Below are positions 17,016-25,165 of a DNA stretch of 53,916 nt, one piece after another (position 1 is the first letter of the stretch; each line of letters opens with the position of its first letter). Made by a program: the position numbers and the translations under genes. Location of the stretch: assembly GCA_022571215.1 (NCBI GenBank), contig JACZYG010000016.1, positions 1-53,916 of the forward strand, written 5' to 3'. The notes beneath the pieces were generated by a model. The model saw nothing but the letters and a program-made list of their open reading frames with translations. It did not search any database and was not told the origin of the DNA. This DNA comes from Fidelibacterota bacterium. GTDB taxonomy: Bacteria; Fidelibacterota; SORT01.

Positions 17016-18680
17016 TCATATCCTCAATATCCCTGTTACGTATTCGGGCATATCGGGATTATGTTCGGCGACTTCGAGTCCTTGAATCAGGATCTCTCTC
17101 GTGTCCCTTGGATCGATAACCGCGTCCAACATCATACGGGCGGCAACGTAATATGGAGACATCTCTTCATCGTATTTATTCTTGATCTTTTCGTAGAATT
17201 CCTTTTTTTCCGCATCGCTCAGGTTTTTCTTCGTCAGCAGAACCGTATTTGCCGCAATGCCTCCGTCCATGACAGCAAGACGGGTGGTAGGCCATCCGAT
17301 TATCAATCGTGGATCATACGCCTTTCCACACATGGCATAGTTTCCGGCGCCGAACGAATTTCGTAATATTACGGTAAATTTCGGGACTACCGAATTTGCC
17401 TGGGCGTTCACAAATTTTGCTCCGTCTTTAATTATTCCCTCATTTTCTGCCTTCGTTCCAACCATAAAGCCCGTTACGTCGTGCATAAAGATAAGCGGGA
17501 TTTTTCTCTCGTTACACAGCATGATAAAACTTGTCGCTTTATTGGCGGAATCAGAAAATATTACGTTTCCCATCTGAATTTGCGGCGGTTGTGATTTCCC
17601 TGTGTGATCCGGGGGCATCTCTTTTTTTACAGGTTTCCCTTGATTGGCGACTATTCCTACAGAAAATCCTCCTAACCGGGCAAAACATGTAACGATTGTT
17701 TTACCGTATTTCGGTTTATACTCTTCGATTTTACTTTCGTCCACGATCCTTGCTATGATCTCCCTGACATCATACTTTTCACCCAATGCCTGCGGTAGAA
17801 TTCCCAACAGTTCTTTCGGGTCTAAAGAGGGGTCTTTGGATTCGATTCTATCAAGTCCCAATTTCTGTTTAGAGCCTATAAGAGCCATCTGCTCTCTGAT
17901 CCATTCAAAGGCTTCGTCTTCCGTATCGAATTGATAATCCGCGACTCCGCTGACAGCGTTATGCATTTCGGCTCCGCCAAGAGATTCACTGTCGTTATCC
18001 TGTCCCAAAGCAGCCTTTACGAGAAACGGACCGGCTAGGAACATGCTCGCATTGCCGGTGATCATAGCCATCTCGCTGGACATTGCGGGAAGATACGCTC
18101 CACCCGCCACACAATATCCGAATACGCATGAGATCTGGGGAATTCCCATAGCCGCAAGTTTGGCGTTGTTTCTGAATATCCTCCCGAAATGTTCTTTGTC
18201 AGGGAATATTTCCGCCTGATGCTCAAGATTCACTCCGGCAGAATCTACCATATAAATAATCGGCAGATGGTTTTCCATGGCTATTTCTTGCGCGCGAAGA
18301 TTCTTCTTACAAGTAATCCCAACCCATGCGCCCGATTTTACGAGCGGATCGTTTGCCACCACCACGCATTTTTTACCGGAAATTTCTCCGATTACGGTTA
18401 CAACCCCCCCGGATTTATATCCGCCTTTGATCTCTTCGTACATTCCGTCAGCGGCAAATAACCCTATTTCTGTGACCGGAGCGTCTTTATCCAAGACCTT
18501 AGATATTTTCTCTCTTACCGGATACTTCCCTTTTTTCCGTAAACGTTCTACACTGGAAGTGTCATGACTTTTTGTGCTCTCGGATTTCTCTTTAAGTTCG
18601 GCAAGCAATTTTTCCATATGAGTTTTTCTTTTTTTAAACTCATCCGATTTCGAGTCAATAGTTGAATTATATTTTTTCAT
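17016..18680 (-). CDS. acyl-CoA carboxylase carboxyltransferase subunit (MCC/PCC-beta type)
   Basis: A biotin-dependent carboxyltransferase of 554 residues if the ATG at 18680 is used. It has the paired crotonase-fold N and C halves of the family: VDSAGVNLEHQAEIFPDKEHFGRIF, GYCVAGGAYLPAMSSEMAMI, then in the C half IPLIFMHDVTGFMVGTKAE and the NSFGAGNYAMCGKAYDPR block. The HQAEIFPDKEHFGRIF block follows methylcrotonoyl-CoA carboxylase beta rather than propionyl-CoA carboxylase. It transfers CO2 from biotin to a branched enoyl-CoA. The biotin carboxylase/BCCP subunit is not in the window. Gene order suggests leucine or isoprenoid acyl-CoA breakdown. Confidence 0.9.
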   Translation of the reverse strand: MKKYNSTIDSKSDEFKKRKTHMEKLLAELKEKSESTKSHDTSSVERLRKKGKYPVREKISKVLDKDAPVTEIGLFAADGMYEEIKGGYKSGGVVTVIGEISGKKCVVVANDPLVKSGAWVGITCKKNLRAQEIAMENHLPIIYMVDSAGVNLEHQAEIFPDKEHFGRIFRNNAKLAAMGIPQISCVFGYCVAGGAYLPAMSSEMAMITGNASMFLAGPFLVKAALGQDNDSESLGGAEMHNAVSGVADYQFDTEDEAFEWIREQMALIGSKQKLGLDRIESKDPSLDPKELLGILPQALGEKYDVREIIARIVDESKIEEYKPKYGKTIVTCFARLGGFSVGIVANQGKPVKKEMPPDHTGKSQPPQIQMGNVIFSDSANKATSFIMLCNERKIPLIFMHDVTGFMVGTKAENEGIIKDGAKFVNAQANSVVPKFTVILRNSFGAGNYAMCGKAYDPRLIIGWPTTRLAVMDGGIAANTVLLTKKNLSDAEKKEFYEKIKNKYDEEMSPYYVAARMMLDAVIDPRDTREILIQGLEVAEHNPDMPEYVTGILRI

Positions 18681-18706
18681 CGTCAATTGTAAATATTAAG
18701 AAATTC

Positions 18707-20401
18707 CTATTTCAGATCCTTGAGAATAATCTGGATATATTTATTCCCTTTCCAAACATTTTCCTCCAATGCATACGCAATATCTATTCCCTCATCGGGA
18801 GGATTTAGAACGTTCGTCAGGTATTCAGCCATATTAAACCCGATAGCGTCAATCGTTCTGTTCTTTTGTTCAAATTTCACTTTCAGGTGATTTTCTCCCA
18901 CTATTGTCGCATTGCCTGTAGGGAAAGTTCCCTTGGAAACAAACACCGGTCGGTCATTTTCAGGTCCATAAGGTTCAAGACGATCGATAATTTTTAACAG
19001 TTTTTTATCTATTTCATTGAAATTCAGTATGGCTTCGACCTTTATTTTTTTGGTCATAAGATCAGGCGTCAACCTTGAAGAGACTACGTCATCAAACTTG
19101 TCAACAAAATCTTGTAGATTCGACCGCTTTATAGTCATTCCGCCGGCTTGCTCATGACCTCCAAACCCTATGAGCAGATCGGAACATTCCTTCAGCACGG
19201 AATGCAGATTGAACTCCGGTATGCTCCTTCCCGATCCCTTTCCTATCTCACCGTTCAACGAGATCATCACCGTCGGTCTATAAAATTTCTCTGTGAGGCG
19301 TGAAGCAACGATTCCTATCACTCCCTGATGCCAGTCGTCGGCATACAGCACCACACCGCATGGTTGATCGGGATCATATCTTTCAAGCATTTGTTGCTCT
19401 GCTTCCATAAATGTTTTCAGGTCGACCGAACGTCTTTTCTTATTCATCTGGTCAAATTTCTTTGCTAATTGTTTTCCTCTTTCAGGATCATTAGTAGTAA
19501 AAAGTTCGACAGCTTCTCTGGCTTCTCCCATTCTTCCAACGGCATTTATCCTCGGGGCTAAATTAAATACCACGTCCATAAGCGTAATCTTGTCTTTCGA
19601 AAAATTGGATGATTCTAACAACGCCCTTAGTCCTACTCTATTTCTATTGTAAATTTCCGGAAGTCCGAGCGAAACTATAACACGATTTTCCCCGATCATA
19701 GGCACTATATCCGCAGCCGTGCCGAGAGCGGCGAGGTCATAGTACTCCCTTGCATACCAATTTTCCGGCGCTACTTGTTTCCTTAACGCCTGCACCACCT
19801 TCAATGCCACTCCCGCGCCGGAGAGATAGTTAAACGGGTAGGAGGAACTCGGTCGTTTCGGATTTACGACAGCATCAGCGGTGGGTAATGTATTCGTTAC
19901 TTCATGATGATCCGTGACAATTACTTCCATGCCGAAAGATTTTGCCAATGCAATTTCTTCATGACTCGTTATGCCGCAATCGCAGGTTATTATCAACTCG
20001 ATACCTACCTGCCGCGCTGATTCGATCCCTTTTGATGAGAGACCATATCCCTCATCTCTCCGTGGAATATAGTAGGTCACACGAGCGCCTAGCTCCAAAA
20101 GAGCCAGATATAAAATCGATGTTGCCGTTGTGCCATCCACATCATAATCACCGTATATAAGCAGATGGCTGTTCCGCTTTATATGACTAAGAATGATCTC
20201 TACAGCTTTATCCATATCTTCCAACAGAAACGGATCATGAAAGTGATCTTCTACGGGATTGAAGAATAATTTTGCTTCTTCAAGATTATTTATCCCCCTA
20301 TTTATGAGTAGGGATGCAATGATTCCAGATAATTCCAGGTCTTTTGATAAGGCGGCGATTTTACCTTCATCATCGGAGGAAAATGACCAAACTTTATCCA
20401 T
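18707..20401 (-). CDS. recJ: single-stranded-DNA-specific exonuclease RecJ
   Basis: The 564 residues carry the DHH phosphoesterase motifs in order: IYGDYDVDGTTATSILY, DCGIT, the DHH signature in VTDHHEV, and NLAPRINAVGRMG. The DHHA1 domain follows with the GFGGHEQAGGMTIKR motif. RecJ is a 5'-3' ssDNA exonuclease acting in recombination, mismatch and base-excision repair. The ATG at 20401 has AGGTGAG shortly upstream. The C-terminal OB-fold domain (near PVFVSKGTFPTGNATIVG) is present, so the gene is full length. Confidence 0.96.
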   Translation of the reverse strand: MDKVWSFSSDDEGKIAALSKDLELSGIIASLLINRGINNLEEAKLFFNPVEDHFHDPFLLEDMDKAVEIILSHIKRNSHLLIYGDYDVDGTTATSILYLALLELGARVTYYIPRRDEGYGLSSKGIESARQVGIELIITCDCGITSHEEIALAKSFGMEVIVTDHHEVTNTLPTADAVVNPKRPSSSYPFNYLSGAGVALKVVQALRKQVAPENWYAREYYDLAALGTAADIVPMIGENRVIVSLGLPEIYNRNRVGLRALLESSNFSKDKITLMDVVFNLAPRINAVGRMGEAREAVELFTTNDPERGKQLAKKFDQMNKKRRSVDLKTFMEAEQQMLERYDPDQPCGVVLYADDWHQGVIGIVASRLTEKFYRPTVMISLNGEIGKGSGRSIPEFNLHSVLKECSDLLIGFGGHEQAGGMTIKRSNLQDFVDKFDDVVSSRLTPDLMTKKIKVEAILNFNEIDKKLLKIIDRLEPYGPENDRPVFVSKGTFPTGNATIVGENHLKVKFEQKNRTIDAIGFNMAEYLTNVLNPPDEGIDIAYALEENVWKGNKYIQIILKDLK

Positions 20402-20436
20402 AGCTCACCTTTTTTGAAAAGACATAAACTCCAAGT

Positions 20437-20820
20437 AAGTCTATAAGCCGAATTCTGTCTCCCGGTAAACCGGGCGGCGATCATTAATCTGGGCGTTGAG
20501 TTACCTCAACGCTCGAGCGATCTACCCGGGAAACTGTCGGGCAAAGCCCGACTCGCGCCAGCAACGCGCATTTCCCTGCTTGATCTTGCTCCGGGCGGGG
20601 TTTACAAAGCATCCGGGATCACTCCCGAATCTGGTGGTCTCTTACACCACCGTTTCACCCTTACCTTTTCGAACGAGTCGAAAATCGGCGGTTTACTTTC
20701 TGTTGCACTTTCCGTTTCTCACGAAACCTCTCCGTTAGGGAGCACCCTTCTGTATGGAGTTCGGACTTTCCTCCCTTCTCATATTTCAGAAAAAGGCGAC
20801 CGCCCGACCTGCTTGGAGTG
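20437..20820 (-). ncRNA. rnpB: RNase P RNA
   Basis: Read on the minus strand, the 5' end (AAGCAGGTCGGGCGGTCGCC) and the 3' end (GACAGAATTCGGCTTATAGA) are the conserved P1-P2-J and terminal segments of bacterial class A RNase P RNA. Between them lie the conserved AAGGGTGAAACGGTGGTGTA core and the GCGTTGCTGGCGCGAGTC region. About 384 nt, a normal size. It processes tRNA 5' ends with the RnpA protein. It begins six bases after the zinc-ribbon gene stop, so it may be co-transcribed or use a promoter inside that gene. Ends are approximate. Confidence 0.93.
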
Positions 20821-20825
20821 TTATT

Positions 20826-21545
20826 TTAATTACCCAATTCCTCATTGGGTGGCACAAGTACTCTGCCACAAGATTCACAATGAATTATTTTATTCAATTT
20901 TTTAACTTCAACAACAAGTTGCGGTGGCAGCGTGTGAAAACAACCTCCGCATGCGCCACGCACAACAGGAACTATCGCTCTTCCATTTTTCGCTACTTTT
21001 ATCTTCTCATATTTGGAGATCAGCGATTTACTGATATCGGGAGTAATCTTATCCCTTTTCTTCAAAAAATCGGCCTCTACATTTTTAGTCTCACTAATTC
21101 TCTTTTTCAATTCTTTTGATTTGGATTTGAGATCCTGTTGGATTTCCTCTAAAAGTGTTTTGGAGTTCATAGTGATCTCCTCATTTTCATCTTTTTCTTC
21201 CATCAGCTCTAAAATTTGACTCTCACTCTCGTTTATCGCTCCTTGCATTGTTTCCAATTCATGGGTTAACGCATCGTACTCTTTGTTGGTTGTAACCGCA
21301 TAAAGCTGCTCTTTGTATTTATCCAACTTCTCGTTACATTGCAAGATATTTCCTTCAATCTCCCGAATCTTCTTATCTATAGCCTTTATTTTATCCTGAC
21401 TCGTCTTCAAAGTCTCTTTCGTATCACCGAGATCTTTTTTTAGCCCGTCTACCTCTTGAGGCAGGCTGCCTCGAAGTTCTTCAATCTCTAAAAGCTTTGT
21501 ATCCACTTTTTGAAGTTCAATCAGTCTTTGCAGGGATTCCCGCAT
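20826..21545 (-). CDS. coiled-coil protein with C-terminal C4 zinc ribbon
   Basis: A 239-residue member of the zf-RING_7/DUF164 family. Residues 5-175 are predicted almost wholly coiled-coil (heptads in LQKVDTKLLEIEELRGSL and further). The end holds a CxxC...CxxC zinc ribbon: RGACGGCFHTLPPQ and IIHCESCGRVLVPP. Family members such as chlamydial CT398 bind sigma-54/secretion components or are thought to act in nucleic-acid handling; the role here is unknown. It follows the Nif3-like gene after 49 bases and precedes rnpB, an order common in several phyla. Confidence 0.9.
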   Translation of the reverse strand: MRESLQRLIELQKVDTKLLEIEELRGSLPQEVDGLKKDLGDTKETLKTSQDKIKAIDKKIREIEGNILQCNEKLDKYKEQLYAVTTNKEYDALTHELETMQGAINESESQILELMEEKDENEEITMNSKTLLEEIQQDLKSKSKELKKRISETKNVEADFLKKRDKITPDISKSLISKYEKIKVAKNGRAIVPVVRGACGGCFHTLPPQLVVEVKKLNKIIHCESCGRVLVPPNEELGN

Positions 21546-21594
21546 TTATTTCCTCCTGATATAGCGCATTAAATTATTAATATTCTTAACTGTC

Positions 21595-22383
21595 CTAAAC
21601 ACTGTTGTAAAGTTTATAAGGTTTTGATTCTGATTTAGCCCTTTTGATAGAAATATCAGCGGCGTCCATTTTTCTTCCCAGCTTATCGATTATGGAGTCC
21701 AAAACCACTTCTTCGCTCTCAAAGTGACCGGCGTTCACGAGGGCTATCCTATCTCCTGCTTCTAACCAATTACTGTGCTTGAAATCAGAACTTACGAAAA
21801 CATCGGCTTTCAATTTAACCGCCGTTTCAATAAAACTCCCTCCCGCGCCTGAGCATAAAGCCACCTTCTTGATCAATTGACCGGTATCTCCCTTGTACGT
21901 AAGAGCCTCTACATCCAATACTAACTTCAACTCCTTCAAGAAATCATCCATCCTCAGTTCACTCTGTAGTTCACCGATCCTGCCTAATGCTCCCAATTCG
22001 GAGTCGTCAAACGGTTTTATATCTTTCAAATTTAGTTTTTCCGCTAACGATTCATTCACGCCCGAATCGGCAATATCAAGGTTGGTGTGCATCGTATACA
22101 GAGATAGATCATTTTTAATCAATTGCACAATCACTGAAGCAGGGTATTCGTCTCTCCTTAGTGAATAGAGCGGGTTGAAAATTATGGGATGATGTGTGAT
22201 TATTAAATTTGAGCCTGACTCTTTCGCTTCATTCGCTATTGCCGCAGTTACGTCCAATGCTACTAATATTCCCGTAAGCTCATCTTCCTCCGAACCTACC
22301 AATAGTCCTACATTATCCCACTCCTGCGCATCAGCCTCCGGCGCCCATTCGTTCAATATTTCCAATACTTGACTAATTTTCAA
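21595..22383 (-). CDS. Nif3-like dinuclear metal-centre protein
   Basis: The 262-residue protein (TTG start at 22383) has the Nif3/GTP cyclohydrolase I type 2 layout without the PII-like insert of longer forms. Metal ligands are visible in NLIITHHPIIFNPL, MHTNLDIADSGVN and NAGHFESEEV, and the N-terminal WDNVGLLVGSEEDE block is conserved. The start agrees with family alignment (KISQVLEILNEWAPEADAQE). Biochemical function is uncertain; the GTP cyclohydrolase label in databases is mostly unsupported. A terminator lies a few bases upstream, so it needs its own promoter or read-through from tRNA-Val. Confidence 0.92.
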   Translation of the reverse strand: MKISQVLEILNEWAPEADAQEWDNVGLLVGSEEDELTGILVALDVTAAIANEAKESGSNLIITHHPIIFNPLYSLRRDEYPASVIVQLIKNDLSLYTMHTNLDIADSGVNESLAEKLNLKDIKPFDDSELGALGRIGELQSELRMDDFLKELKLVLDVEALTYKGDTGQLIKKVALCSGAGGSFIETAVKLKADVFVSSDFKHSNWLEAGDRIALVNAGHFESEEVVLDSIIDKLGRKMDAADISIKRAKSESKPYKLYNSV

Positions 22384-22388
22384 TATAT

Positions 22389-22413
22389 AAAAAATGCCCC
22401 TGTTATAAGGGGC
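22389..22413 (-). terminator. Rho-independent terminator downstream of tRNA-Val
   Basis: Minus-strand stem GCCCCT/AGGGGC with a short AT-rich loop, followed after one base by six T. It ends just before the Nif3-like gene and closes the tRNA-Val transcript. Confidence 0.75.
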
Positions 22414-22537
22414 TTTCCAATTACAAATTATTTGTTTGCAGAGGCAATATAAATAGTCTCCGAATTTCCGGCGACCTCACTTATTATTTCCTCTTTTTGT
22501 TTTGTTCATATTCTCTGCTTTATAGCGTCTTCAAACG

Positions 22538-22612
22538 TAGGCGATACTGGACTCGAACCAGTGACCTCCGCGATGTGAACGCGGCACTCTAAACCAACTG
22601 AGCTAATCGCCC
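22538..22612 (-). tRNA. tRNA-Val (anticodon CAC)
   Basis: A complete 75-nt cloverleaf on the minus strand: acceptor GGGCGAT/ATCGCCT (one G-U), D arm TAGCTCAGTTGG, anticodon stem CCGCG/CGCGG with loop TTCACAT, T arm with GGTTCGAGTCC, discriminator A. The anticodon CAC reads Val codon GTG. CCA is not encoded. It has its own promoter (22630-22658) and terminator (22389-22413). The 124 bases between tRNA and terminator hold nothing recognisable. Confidence 0.95.
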
Positions 22613-22629
22613 TTCACTGCGCGGGAAGT

Positions 22630-22658
22630 AATATAAAATCATTTCAAAAAATTGTCAA
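22630..22658 (-). promoter_or_regulatory. tRNA-Val promoter
   Basis: Consensus TTGACA, 17 bp, TATATT on the minus strand; the predicted start lies about ten bases before the tRNA 5' end. It is identical in hexamers and spacing to the trp leader promoter. Confidence 0.8.
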
Positions 22659-22719
22659 GCGGTTATTACTTTTGACTAAAGAAATTGAATTGCTCTCTGA
22701 CGTAACCATTAAAAATAAC

Positions 22720-22752
22720 TTGACTAAATTAGACCGATAATCTTTATTATCG
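22720..22752 (+). promoter_or_regulatory. candidate promoter with CGATAAT inverted repeat before the membrane-protein gene
   Basis: TTGACT at 22720 has TTTATT 17 bp downstream (22743-22748). A perfect 7-bp inverted repeat, CGATAAT-CTTT-ATTATCG (22735-22752), overlaps the -10 and ends one base before the ATG. It could be an operator; transcription would start about at the ATG, implying a leaderless mRNA. Confidence 0.4.
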
Positions 22753-22753
22753 A

Positions 22754-24238
22754 ATGACTAAATACCTCCCAAATGATTATATTCTATTAATATCTCTTGG
22801 TTTCGGTCTTGTTCTTTTCTCGCTGAATGAAGCGGATACAGATTTATTCGGACACCTGATGTATGGAGAGAATATTCTCCAAAGCGGGTCCTTGCCCGCT
22901 CTGAACAGTTATTCATATACTAATCCTGATTATCCATGGGTCAACCATAAATGGCTCTCGAGTCTGATATTTGCCTCCATCTATCGTTTCTCCGGCGGTA
23001 GCGGGATACTAATATTCAAAATTTCGATATTTCTTCTGATTATTTCGTTGCTAAACTCGCTAATTAAAAATATGCATCCCACTGTTCACCCAGTAGTACG
23101 ATATCTGAGTTTAATGATTTCAGCAGGTTTTTTACAGGGCGGTTCGTATCCGAGAGCCCATATTTTCACATACCTGTTTACTACTTTGCTCATTTGGCTT
23201 CTTTATTCAAAATTGAATCAGAAGAAGTTTGGGATCGCCCTGTTCACCATCTTTTTGTTCTGGGTTAATTTGCATGGCGGAGTCATTGCCGGATTTGGAA
23301 TTTTTTATCTTTGGATTCTGATTACCCTTCTTCAAAAAACAAGAAAACCAGGTTATTCTATCCTGTTTTGGGTACTGACAGGCTTCCTGTTACCCATAGT
23401 TTTAATTATCAACCCGTATGGAATAAACTTGCCGATTCAATTGTTTACCGAGATGTTAACGGACAAATCTGTCATAGTCGAGTGGCAGCCGCTGCCCATT
23501 TTCACATGGGATTACCTGATATTTAAAATACTTTTTCTGGCTCTTATACCTATCTCATTCTTCTGGAAGAGGGAGATTGGTATTTTCCCCACTGTTTTAA
23601 TACTGATTACCGCATACCTGTCATTTCGTTATTTGCGGCATGTACCGTTCTTCGGCATTGCTGCGGCATTGGCTTTTCCTCTGCCTATTTCAGAGTACCT
23701 GACGAAATTCGGAAGCATTATATATGAAATCTCAGATAAGATCTCAAATCGATTTATGAAACTGCACTATATGTTAAAATTATTTTCCTTCTCTGTGTTT
23801 CTATTGATAATGCTGGGTCCGTATATCTTAAAATATCCGGATTCGGTAAATATTGTTTTACCAAGGGGTTTTTACCCTGAAGAACATATGAAATGGCTAA
23901 AGGAAAATAATATTAAAGCCAATATACTCAATTCATTTAACTGGGGTAAGTATCTTACTTATAATTTATATCCGAATATTAAAGTTTGTATTGACGGGCG
24001 CTTCGACACCGCTTATCCTGAGACGTTCATAATAGAGTATTTTAACTTTTTTCAAGGAAATGACACCTCTCTCGTGTTCTTGGACAAATATAATCATGAT
24101 CTAATTCTGATGGAAGCAAACAGCGAAATTACACATAGTCTGCTGTCCCATGAAGATTGGGTGCTGCTCAATGCAACGGAGCATGCCGCCCTCTTTGCAA
24201 AGAGAACGTGGCTTTCAAAACGGGTGGTAACTGATTAA
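22754..24238 (+). CDS. polytopic membrane protein, possible GT-C-type glycosyltransferase
   Basis: A 494-residue integral membrane protein with about ten or eleven hydrophobic segments between residues 8 and 370, followed by a short soluble tail. The first loop holds NEADTDLFGHLMYGENIL and later NPDYPWVNHKWLSSLIF; acidic residues in loop 1 and the WVNHKWLS element are typical of a large family of uncharacterised dolichyl-phosphate-mannose-type (PMT/GT-C-like) proteins of FCB bacteria. The C-terminal part (LNSFNWGKYLTYNLYPNIKVCIDGRFDTAYP) is also a recurrent family block. Such proteins may transfer sugars from lipid carriers. Donor and acceptor are unknown. It is a single-gene unit. Confidence 0.75.
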   Translation: MTKYLPNDYILLISLGFGLVLFSLNEADTDLFGHLMYGENILQSGSLPALNSYSYTNPDYPWVNHKWLSSLIFASIYRFSGGSGILIFKISIFLLIISLLNSLIKNMHPTVHPVVRYLSLMISAGFLQGGSYPRAHIFTYLFTTLLIWLLYSKLNQKKFGIALFTIFLFWVNLHGGVIAGFGIFYLWILITLLQKTRKPGYSILFWVLTGFLLPIVLIINPYGINLPIQLFTEMLTDKSVIVEWQPLPIFTWDYLIFKILFLALIPISFFWKREIGIFPTVLILITAYLSFRYLRHVPFFGIAAALAFPLPISEYLTKFGSIIYEISDKISNRFMKLHYMLKLFSFSVFLLIMLGPYILKYPDSVNIVLPRGFYPEEHMKWLKENNIKANILNSFNWGKYLTYNLYPNIKVCIDGRFDTAYPETFIIEYFNFFQGNDTSLVFLDKYNHDLILMEANSEITHSLLSHEDWVLLNATEHAALFAKRTWLSKRVVTD

Positions 24239-24278
24239 AGCCTCTATCGGAAATATCTTCGAAGGTCGAAAAGGGATA

Positions 24279-25145
24279 TTATTCCGTTAAAATAATATTT
24301 CCCGACGAATGCTTAAATGGTAATTTTAAGTAATCAGGGTGATATTCCATTATATGCGCACCAAGACCTTTAAGAAGCTCTAATGGCGGATTAACATCTC
24401 TTACTTTTACATAAGGGATAACCTTATAAGCGCCTGGTGGTAATTCGCCCCCTGAAAATCCAATATTCGTTTCATATATCACAGTTATATTCTTGTTTAT
24501 AAAATTAATTAAATTCACATGGATACCGATATCAATCATCTTGAAGATGTTTTCCTTTGAATCGACCTTCTTAATGAAGAAGGCAGGTAAAGGAGTATCA
24601 TCTTTAGCCTTTTCTTTCGCCATGACTGAGATAACAGGATTAATTTCAGGAGATGTCAAAGTAATTTTTATATTCAAACTGTCAGGACTTGACATACTTA
24701 TCGATTTCTTTAAAAATGATAATTTGACATTCAGTAATTTTGATAGATTTATAATGCGGTTCAGATTTCCTTCTTCATTTAGATCTCCCTTAGAGATCAA
24801 TGGAACTCCGTTTAAAAAAGAGATTCGCGCCGAATCGAGTTTATAGTTTGCAAGATAGAAGTACATAAACAGATCGCCGGTGAGACCATTGCCTCCCCCT
24901 TGACTTGCAGGCGGCGGTATGTTGATCAAGAATTCACCATTAGAATTTGTGTAAGCGGATAGTTTTAATTGTTCGACCCAGACATATACGCCGCTATTAT
25001 CAAAATCATGGCTCAGGAAAACTTTCCCGCTGATTTGGGCTGCTCCGACTTCCGGAGGATCAAAGAATGGGTTTTCGGTGCATCCTAACAGGGTCATGAG
25101 ACTAAATGCGCATATTAATGCGAGCTGTTTATTCTTGTTTATCAT
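24279..25145 (-). CDS. lipoprotein with N-terminal beta-sandwich domain
   Basis: I prefer the ATG at 25145 (MINKNKQLAL) to an upstream TTG at 25169. The 288-residue product has a lipoprotein signal with lipobox LLGC near residue 22. The mature N-terminus (AQISGKVFLSHDFDNSGVYVWVEQ ... NSNGEFLINIPPP) looks like a carboxypeptidase-regulatory-like beta-sandwich. The rest has no motif I recognise. It follows the TonB receptor gene within about 20 bases, the position of a surface or periplasmic partner lipoprotein, but it is not SusD-like in length or sequence. Confidence 0.75.
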   Translation of the reverse strand: MINKNKQLALICAFSLMTLLGCTENPFFDPPEVGAAQISGKVFLSHDFDNSGVYVWVEQLKLSAYTNSNGEFLINIPPPASQGGGNGLTGDLFMYFYLANYKLDSARISFLNGVPLISKGDLNEEGNLNRIINLSKLLNVKLSFLKKSISMSSPDSLNIKITLTSPEINPVISVMAKEKAKDDTPLPAFFIKKVDSKENIFKMIDIGIHVNLINFINKNITVIYETNIGFSGGELPPGAYKVIPYVKVRDVNPPLELLKGLGAHIMEYHPDYLKLPFKHSSGNIILTE

Positions 25146-25165
25146 GGCTTTATTACCTGCAAGGA

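Noticed and set aside
24276-24298. ATATTATT/AATAATAT inverted repeat between convergent genes
   Set aside because: Could be a bidirectional terminator but the stem is only A/T and overlaps the lipoprotein stop; too weak to list.
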